From the NCBI GenBank assembly GCA_027718005.1, contig JALLOP010000070.1:1-7939 (forward strand): a DNA stretch of 7,939 nucleotides, read 5' to 3'. The notes beneath the pieces were generated by a model that worked only from the letters and a program-made list of their open reading frames with translations, searched no databases and was not told the origin of the DNA. This DNA comes from Patescibacteria group bacterium AH-259-L07. Lineage in GTDB: Bacteria > Patescibacteriota > Patescibacteriia > UBA2591 > UBA6264. A program made the translations under genes and the position numbers. This document shows, piece by piece, positions 6,001 to 7,939 of the stretch (positions are counted from its first letter, which is position 1; each line of letters opens with the position of its first letter).

Positions 6001-7163
6001 TACGAGGGAATGACTGGTCATGGAGTTCGTCTAATACTTCTATTGCTGCCGTAAGTGGCTCGTCAACAAATAGTGAAACAGTTACTGCTGTTGAAGTAGG
6101 TGAAACAAAAATTCAAGCAACAGCAACGCCAGTAGGCGGAGGAGAATCTCAAGCAGACGATAAAGATTTAATTGTTACGATTAAATCTGGAGTTGTACGT
6201 ACGTATCCAAACGACGGCGATACTAATATTTGCCGCAATTCTTTCATTGCTGTTTACTTTAGTCAAGCAATGAAGATTGGTGCGCTTTCTTCTGACACGA
6301 TTACCGTCTCTGACCAAGACGGCACTATACCAATTAATATTTCTGTTTTAGGTGGCAATACAGTTGTGAGCTTACATGCGGGGCTGCTTGATGAAAGCAC
6401 GCAATACAGTATAGTTATAAAAGGGGGATCAAACGGGGTTAAAAATATATATGATATTGCCATGGATACTGATTATTCTTTTAACTTTAAGACGGGCAAT
6501 GAAATTTGTCAGCTTACGACTGTTGTTATAGATCCAGATTCTGTTATCCTAGATAAAGCAGGCAATACCGTAGGTCTTATTGCGCATCCTCAAGACCAAA
6601 ACGATAGTACTATTGTTGGTAGTCCTGGTCAGTATGACTGGGATTGGTCATGGACTTCATCTGACAATACAGTGGCAACAATTACCAATTCAACAACTTC
6701 AAATGAAACAGCTGCGGCGCAAAATAATAACGGGTTTTCAACAATTAAAGCAACTGCTACCATAATTGATGATTTTAGACCAGATGTCTCAACAACAGAA
6801 GGCAGAATTTATTCAGGATCCTCTCGTATTCAAGTATTTTTATGCGAGAATCCATTGCGCTATAGAGATGAGATAACCCATCAGGAATTTTTCTATTGCC
6901 GGGACGATCAAGAGCAATCCTATAATAATCCAGGATATGAAGATGTATTTTTGTATCCAGATAATGCAACTGCAGATCAATACTGCATTATTCAGGGATA
7001 TAGTTTTAGTAAAAGCTTTTCTGAAAAGGACGAGAGTGATATATATAAAAAATATAATAGTAGTACTGAGACTTGGATTGAGATAAGTTCAAATTCAAGA
7101 ATAGAAGAGGTTGTATGTGAAAAGCTTTTACCATCCTTGCCTGCACCGCCATTTCAACCATGA
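3..7163 (+). CDS. Giant secreted multidomain surface protein with N-terminal T4SS-pilin-like domain (5' partial)
   Basis: At least 2,382 residues, numbered here from the in-window TTG at 15. Domain order: signal peptide 1-22 (AHA|Q), VirB2/TrbC-like two-helix domain about 35-118, three Big_5/SbsA-like Ig domains 137-526, six IPT/TIG domains 533-1130, a Big_5 plus Big_2-like module 1134-1816 interrupted by a beta-propeller, a second such module 1824-2058, a third 2060-2276, and a Cys-rich C-terminal region 2277-2382. The frame is open upstream of the TTG to the window edge. The TTG version has no Lys or Arg in the signal-peptide n-region and no clear Shine-Dalgarno, so the true start is probably upstream. 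Stop is TGA at 7161. The charged loop between the two helices (EKIDRAKK) predicts a cytoplasmic hairpin with everything after it outside the cell. Cysteines are frequent in the ectodomain, suggesting disulfides. No LPXTG anchor and no recognisable catalytic site. Likely an adhesin or surface-scaffold protein of a CPR bacterium; function unproven. The reading frame itself is certain. Confidence 0.95.
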   Translation, partial: TEINLFIIFFVILLFCYFVILTPAHAQVLDTGTAEFGQAAGYGEASLPAVIGRIVKIILSILGLAAVIIIIAGGVVWMTSGGNPEKIDRAKKILSSGVIGLLIIISAYAIASFIVEQFTGVTGPEFGLGPREPGPGGFLPADVFKIRRIETAHGGLAQNYNSDVYLCSAVQPVFNHSVAASVIVGLAAGGSLRIESDGNAFSGNWQTRNNAVIFKHSDLFNENTSYLSYFPKDIIDTGGSLLQTCIAAGGCLETANYFIWNFSTGVDTDDILPAITSTTPTFDTKTQNYPDRNVSRKPVIRVTFSEPIDITTIVDGNNKLIDSNIWVAKLDGEGGDIIETLDKAQWDADITSNGFTLSLVNDENNYLLEPFIWYRIHVGNIEDLCSNKMASAVEWEFQTNDKVPGVESWNPTGNRSCPDTNISIVFATTMWDYKVQMAVTGPNFGQDFTFDMRPSELTAPYQKEIWNGPVKVGVLSVVDTFEGSNNFRVFSFDPEINLADNSEYSIDIKTDLVVDRDGTLLSHNWSFTTATLETCLCAPWIAYIDPDEGGPGQCATIHGSCFEGTFNQSAAPSSLSFILGEELSDATIAGYDKNYITTTIPTTYSDGDRPKAGVTITYNELQEELTSNTSEFFINSDDAATGPCLYSMNPSGGYPNITKVDLAGDRFGNDPYSQVTFYPEQTALYASWSDTKIEDALVPEGAQTGNVVVINDQGISNALPFTVYERTPPKIISISPDQGTNNPAIPTYVTITGENFGLIQGKRSVMIGNYEADTTCYWTDVKIIAIVPGELDIGQSYEVKITDPETGESNAEQFSVNNTFHPAICKLDPNYGKKDDRISVIGTNFGDSRGNSYSNFDTIQMSDIDASDWSNTRITISVPEIINVESDVTVHVPSPIETNNPFKSSNPAPFYKEPKITSISPDKGPQKTWVTIRGENFLSSPGTVYFKYNGQDYAAVSLPDYCGSTWTDTKILVEVPQNLPQASGLLGSYGTKAYVKTIANIDSNKLEFKVNNNPLGPALCYINPDSGSPGDSGVVVKGKRFNFDPDDLNDFKRQLIFNKDQTADTLTWTSDTEVNAITVPSGAMSGKVVVTKEVIANCRVACDAFAFGNTCFGNWVELCDRVWTTSNPLYFDMAVVSGATPRVVEDISCLNNIQGPSPWKESEGVCINTGIAARFNTDMKDETLVSDNIIIEKCNMGVVLDTDQCSGSISGNIFIVNHNTDNEGFIFYPLSYLDTGTWHQITLTTEINGSGGISLPDQYQWHFRTSESFELCQVDNVNVLPAAKTLRAVSPEMGSTQDYTAFAQAAQCYIISNAQIISDLSQGVGSNTTINDDGLAIDLKDLSTPYLWVANSNLDKVSRIRTSDGVVEGTYDVGDNPSRTAVDIDGNVWIANRNSDNVTKLDIAGNLIGTYSVGGGPRGLAIDIEGNAWIANHSDSNVMKLDGATGNVLATYSVGGGPYGAAVDARGNVWTANRGGQSVSKIDIDTGIVITYPGVGASGCEPYGIAIDLDDNVWVADTCSGVYKITQNGEVTHYSFTGMADSRGRSRGVAMDKDGYIWLAFDFSGQVLKLDTDGNKIGIYNVGNFPIGITGDAEGYIWAVNHNGSGSGNTCALSGGTVTKLRASDGNLIGTYCISDIDGAEPYTYSDMAGFALRSITLGSGIWRYDFDSGQPGNRWDYLSWNTEEPEGTNIKVRVRSAADQAGLASAAWSNYFAESSVNLGSIIPDNQWLQIEVVLRTMDAFITPYLKNMTVASNIWTWSSSDVGKAIVIENQGQTTTATALAETVPGPPVKITAEIVGLDKSGYGELIIDFSAPTEPFDLPYIVEERTCKISNQSPSPWKDFVNTCINAGISARFSENVNGLDLNNIIVEKCNSGTNFDDSGGCNVVNGSIQTFANSFIFTPTSNLSSNYWYRVTLRSDGIVDTDGYQLDGNRNTKQDSTPLDDYIWQFRTKNDTTSCSAESVLVNEQVPTGEVAGILVKNNTRDYNASAIGADCQILVRGNDWSWSSSNTSIAAVSGSSTNSETVTAVEVGETKIQATATPVGGGESQADDKDLIVTIKSGVVRTYPNDGDTNICRNSFIAVYFSQAMKIGALSSDTITVSDQDGTIPINISVLGGNTVVSLHAGLLDESTQYSIVIKGGSNGVKNIYDIAMDTDYSFNFKTGNEICQLTTVVIDPDSVILDKAGNTVGLIAHPQDQNDSTIVGSPGQYDWDWSWTSSDNTVATITNSTTSNETAAAQNNNGFSTIKATATIIDDFRPDVSTTEGRIYSGSSRIQVFLCENPLRYRDEITHQEFFYCRDDQEQSYNNPGYEDVFLYPDNATADQYCIIQGYSFSKSFSEKDESDIYKKYNSSTETWIEISSNSRIEEVVCEKLLPSLPAPPFQP
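33..64 (+). repeat. Four 8-bp tandem units (GTTATTTT)
   Basis: GTTATTTT at 33, 41 and 57, with GTTACTTT at 49. The period of 8 is not a multiple of three, so each copy is read in a different frame; together they encode the hydrophobic core of the signal peptide (VILLFCYFVIL). The array may have come from an AT-rich intergenic repeat that was co-opted as coding sequence. Confidence 0.85.
69..84. other. Perfect 16-bp GC-rich palindrome at the signal-peptide cleavage site
   Basis: CCTGCGCATGCGCAGG is identical to its reverse complement and stands out in very AT-rich surroundings. It encodes PAHAQ and part of the next codon, the predicted signal peptidase site. With no loop it would only make a cruciform or an intermolecular structure; a dimeric DNA-binding site is possible but unsupported. 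Confidence 0.8.
423..1592 (+). other. Three Big_5/SbsA-type Ig-like domains
   Basis: Residues about 137-258, 268-396 and 398-526. Each starts with a P-x-x-G/N region or a conserved V-x-F strand (for example PVIRVTFSEPID) and ends with a hydrophobic-aromatic strand closing the fold: FIWNFSTG, VEWEFQTND and HNWSFTTA. The start PVIRVTFSEPID...WEFQT matches the pattern 'function as an extracellular Ig-like domain, bacterial Ig-like 5'. The first copy is the most divergent. They form the membrane-proximal stalk after the pilin-like domain. Confidence 0.7.
1611..3404 (+). other. Six tandem IPT/TIG domains
   Basis: Residues 533-632, 637-720, 722-813, 816-908, 909-1007 and 1010-1130. Each begins with a strand of the form P.I..I.PD.G and continues with a V.I.G..F strand, the signature of IPT/TIG Ig-like folds. 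Clear examples are IISISPDQG with VTITGENFG (copy 3), ITSISPDKG with VTIRGENF (copy 5) and CYINPDSG with VVVKGKRF (copy 6). W(T/S)D(T/V)KI followed by (V/I)P recurs in the middle of several copies. The sixth copy carries an extra Cys-rich loop (C1094, C1098, C1107, C1115). TIG arrays usually form elongated stalks in secreted proteins; that role is inferred here. Confidence 0.85.
3414..3818 (+). other. Big_5-like Ig domain of module A
   Basis: Residues 1134-1268. Contains GPSPWK, then CINTGIAARF, DNIIIEKCN and the closing strand YQWHFRTS. Cysteines at 1145, 1162, 1190, 1201 and 1268. It is clearly homologous to residues 1824-1955 further downstream. It is followed by the first half of a Big_2-like domain, whose second half appears only after the beta-propeller. 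Confidence 0.7.
3447..3926 (+). repeat. Internal duplication, copy A (pairs with 5490-5990)
   Basis: Residues 1145-1304 align with 1826-1992. Six cysteines occur in the same order with near-equal spacing: 17, 28, 11, 67, 36 residues here against 17, 26, 12, 74, 37 in copy B. Shared motifs are SPWK, CIN.GI.ARF and NII.EKCN. At DNA level the 19-nt stretch GTCCTTCGCCATGGAAAGA is identical at 3466 and 5509. Confidence 0.85.
3963..4976 (+). other. Seven-bladed Vgb/NHL-type beta-propeller
   Basis: Residues about 1317-1654. Seven repeats of roughly 40-44 residues (the last about 60) carry (V/I/A)W(I/V/L)A(N/D)...V.K(L/I)D...(T/I)Y.VG..P.G.A.D..GN. Aromatic starts are at W1344, W1385, W1425, W1466, W1510, W1554 and W1594. 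The fragment GLAIDLKD just before the first blade could supply the closing strand. Such repeats are typical of virginiamycin-B-lyase-like and NHL/SMP-30-like propellers, mostly used in binding. I cannot assign catalytic residues, so a binding role is preferred. The last blade has a Gly/Ser-rich loop with Cys 1607 and Cys 1629, possibly a disulfide. Confidence 0.85.
4143..4412 (+). repeat. DNA-level repeats within propeller blades
   Basis: The coding DNA of the first three blades is still visibly repeated. The 20-nt ACGTATTCAGTTGGCGGCGG is identical at 4230 and 4353, 123 nt apart (41 codons). The segment around 4143 (GCAGTTGATATTGATGGCAA) recurs with few changes 120 nt later at 4263. This indicates recent duplication of blades, or homogenisation between them. 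Confidence 0.8.
4977..5258 (+). other. Beta-rich module after the propeller
   Basis: Residues about 1655-1748. The pattern is SGIW.YDFDSG....WDYLSWN...P.GT.IKVRVRSA...A.....W, then a conserved-looking end DNQWLQIEVVLRT...TPYLKNMTV. This resembles a jelly-roll-like module that I recall at the ends of secreted bacterial propeller proteins, with the hallmark P.GT.I.V.VR. I cannot name a Pfam family with confidence. It sits with the propeller inside the split Big_2-like domain. Confidence 0.5.
5265..5462 (+). other. Second half of the interrupted Big_2-like domain
   Basis: Residues 1751-1816. Begins with IWTWSSSD and continues through AIVIENQGQTTTATALAE to KITAEIV and LIIDF. This matches the second half of the intact copy at residues 2001-2056, which begins WSWSSSN and ends LIVTI. 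Its first half lies at residues 1268-1308, before the propeller. Confidence 0.65.
5490..5990 (+). repeat. Internal duplication, copy B (pairs with 3447-3926)
   Basis: Residues 1826-1992, a Big_5-like domain followed by the first half of a Big_2-like domain, homologous to copy A. Cysteines are at 1826, 1843, 1869, 1881, 1955 and 1992. In this copy the Big_2-like domain continues uninterrupted: only nine residues separate C1992 from W2001 of the WSWSSS strand, against 449 in copy A. Confidence 0.85.
6192..6842 (+). other. Third Big_5 plus Big_2-like module
   Basis: Residues about 2060-2276. The Big_5 part begins VVRTYPNDGDTNICRNSFIAVYFS and closes with YSFNFKTGNEIC. It lacks the SPWK/CIN signature of copies A and B, so it is a more distant relative. 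The Big_2-like part starts at C2165, with WSWTSSDNTVATI at 2211 and IKATATI following. It lacks the second cysteine seen in the other copies (1304 and 1992). Confidence 0.65.
6843..7160 (+). other. Cys-rich C-terminal domain with proline-rich tail
   Basis: Residues 2277-2382. Begins CENPLRYRDE and carries FFYCRDD, with cysteines at 2277, 2295, 2324 and 2368, enough for two disulfides. Ends LPSLPAPPFQP. The CENP...YCRD pairing is one I recall from the same position in other CPR giant surface proteins; no function is known to me. Confidence 0.5.
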
Positions 7164-7202
7164 AAACATTAGAACATTAGAACATTTGAACATGAGAACA
7201 TA
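7163..7202 (+). repeat. Five 8-bp tandem units (consensus AGAACATT) filling the intergenic gap
   Basis: Units are AAAACATT (7163), AGAACATT (7171), AGAACATT (7179), TGAACATG (7187) and AGAACATA (7195). The array runs from the last base of the upstream TGA to the first base of the downstream ATG, so the whole 38-bp gap is repeat. There is no hairpin or T-run, so no terminator is seen and co-transcription of the two genes is likely. Confidence 0.9.
7194..7198 (+). promoter_or_regulatory. Weak Shine-Dalgarno-like GAGAA for the second gene
   Basis: GAG at 7194-7196 lies five bases before the ATG at 7202. It exists only because the last base of the fourth repeat unit is G where other units have T. 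It supports the 7202 start; the nearby ATG at 7192 hits TAA after five codons. Confidence 0.4.
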
Positions 7203-7939
7203 TGTTTAAAAAATATTTACCACTTTTAATTGCTCTTACTCTTTTGGGCATAGCCTCTATATCAGTGTTTACTATGTTAAAAACTAAAGCGCAAACAGGC
7301 GATCTTGTAGCTGACTACCTTTTTCCTGTTGGTGATACAGGCGATGCGATTGGCATCAAAGTTATAGATAATCCGAAACGTTTAAGTCCGCTCTCTTGGT
7401 ATAAAAAGAATGTTCCCAATCCTGGGAGTCCAACAGATTTAACCGTAAACGGTTATTGGGCTGTTAGAGAAGGCAGAACTGTATACGTAAGCGCGACTGA
7501 TGTGGTTAATCCCGACACCAATCCAGAAGTATACGCGCGCATTTATCTTATTTCCTATAATGACGGCGCATCAGATGAAACAATTGAGATTTACAATCAG
7601 TTGTTGGAAAATTGGCGGTTTAATATTAATATTGATCAAAAATCAAAAGCACAGCTTCAGCATGATATGAATCGATTTCAAGATTTTAATGAAATAGCTT
7701 CAGCATTAGAAGACTATTATTATAAAGATGCTGTTTGTGAAGGAGGAACAAATGCAGGAACAAAATGTTCTCGTGACATAGATTGCCCAGGGGGAGCGTG
7801 CAGGGGCATATATCCTACGCTTGGCGCGGGCACGTATATAAGGGGGGAGAGTATTTCTCAAACTAATTCTCGCTGGCCATCTTGGCAAAATACCTTAGGC
7901 AAACTTTTAAATCAATCCCTGCCCGTTGATTCTATCAAC
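7202..7939 (+). CDS. Secreted conserved CPR-type protein with four-Cys motif (3' partial)
   Basis: 246 codons without a stop, running off the window. ATG at 7202 gives a proper signal peptide: MFKK n-region, hydrophobic core about 5-25, probable cleavage TKA|Q after residue 30. The mature part starts with a domain holding DAIGIKVIDNP (48-58), LSPLSWY (61-67), NGYWAVREGRTVYVSA (83-98), then IYLISYN (114-120), and an acidic/helical stretch ETIEIYNQLLENWRF (126-140) followed by a likely coiled helix to about 175. A four-Cys motif follows, C179-x9-C189-x5-C195-x4-C200, with CPGGAC at its end, then YPTLGAGTY and WPSWQNTLGK. I recall the order DAIGI-(R/K)-V...SPL.WY, TVYV, YLISYN, QLLENW, YP.L.AGTY, WPSWQ.. 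as the C-terminal part of giant CPR Ig/TIG surface proteins of unknown function. Here it is a separate gene with its own export signal, 38 bp after the giant gene. No function can be assigned beyond a likely surface partner. Confidence 0.85.
   Translation, partial: MFKKYLPLLIALTLLGIASISVFTMLKTKAQTGDLVADYLFPVGDTGDAIGIKVIDNPKRLSPLSWYKKNVPNPGSPTDLTVNGYWAVREGRTVYVSATDVVNPDTNPEVYARIYLISYNDGASDETIEIYNQLLENWRFNINIDQKSKAQLQHDMNRFQDFNEIASALEDYYYKDAVCEGGTNAGTKCSRDIDCPGGACRGIYPTLGAGTYIRGESISQTNSRWPSWQNTLGKLLNQSLPVDSIN

Noticed and set aside
7100..7163. Sortase or other C-terminal cell-wall anchor on the giant protein
   Set aside because: The end is proline-rich with no LPXTG-like motif, hydrophobic helix or basic tail.
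7161..7172. TGA read as glycine (code 25) extending the giant gene
   Set aside because: It would add only three codons before TAG, and no other TGA occurs in 2,382 codons, so standard bacterial termination is far more likely.
7163..7202. CRISPR-like or attachment-site array
   Set aside because: Units are 8 bp with no spacers, far too short for CRISPR repeats, and no integrase or mobile-element gene is nearby.
7192..7209. Alternative start ATG at 7192 for the second gene
   Set aside because: It reaches TAA after five codons and is out of frame with the signal peptide.
7706..7888. Minus-strand reading frame of 60 codons
   Set aside because: Antisense to the four-Cys motif and WPSWQ region of the second protein, which has a signal peptide and family-like motifs; treated as a shadow.

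Overview
The window reads as part of a genome of Candidatus Patescibacteria (Candidate Phyla Radiation), probably a Parcubacteria/Falkowbacteria-type lineage. The grounds are AT-rich DNA, an N-terminal domain with the hallmarks of the CPR-type 'T4SS pilin' family, a giant cysteine-containing surface protein made of Ig-like modules, and a second gene resembling a conserved CPR secreted family. This placement comes from family recollection and was not searched. TGA serves as a normal stop and the 2,382-codon frame has no internal TGA, which argues against the TGA=Gly code of Gracilibacteria/Absconditabacteria.

Layout: both genes are on the plus strand and run off the window. (1) Positions 3-7163 hold one giant gene, open at its 5' end. 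It encodes a signal peptide, a two-helix VirB2/TrbC-like pilin domain, and then about 2,260 residues of predicted extracytoplasmic domains. In order these are three Big_5/SbsA-type Ig-like domains, six IPT/TIG domains, a [Big_5 + Big_2-like] module split by a seven-bladed Vgb/NHL-type beta-propeller plus a beta-rich module, a second and a third [Big_5 + Big_2-like] module, and a small Cys-rich C-terminal domain with a proline-rich tail. (2) Positions 7163-7202 hold five 8-bp tandem units that exactly fill the gap between the genes. (3) From 7202 to the window end runs a second secreted protein with its own signal peptide, a conserved-looking domain and a four-Cys motif. It resembles what I recall as the C-terminal continuation of similar giant proteins in other CPR genomes.

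How they may work together: both products are exported and no terminator is visible between them, so they are probably co-transcribed and act together at the cell surface. Adhesion or partner-cell contact is a plausible but unproven role. No LPXTG-type anchor is seen; the pilin-like hairpin is the only evident membrane anchor. The most notable structural points are the pilin-to-giant-ectodomain fusion, the propeller nested inside a duplicated Ig-like domain, and the period-8 DNA arrays at the 5' edge of each gene. No RNA genes, CRISPR arrays, insertion sequences or terminators were found.
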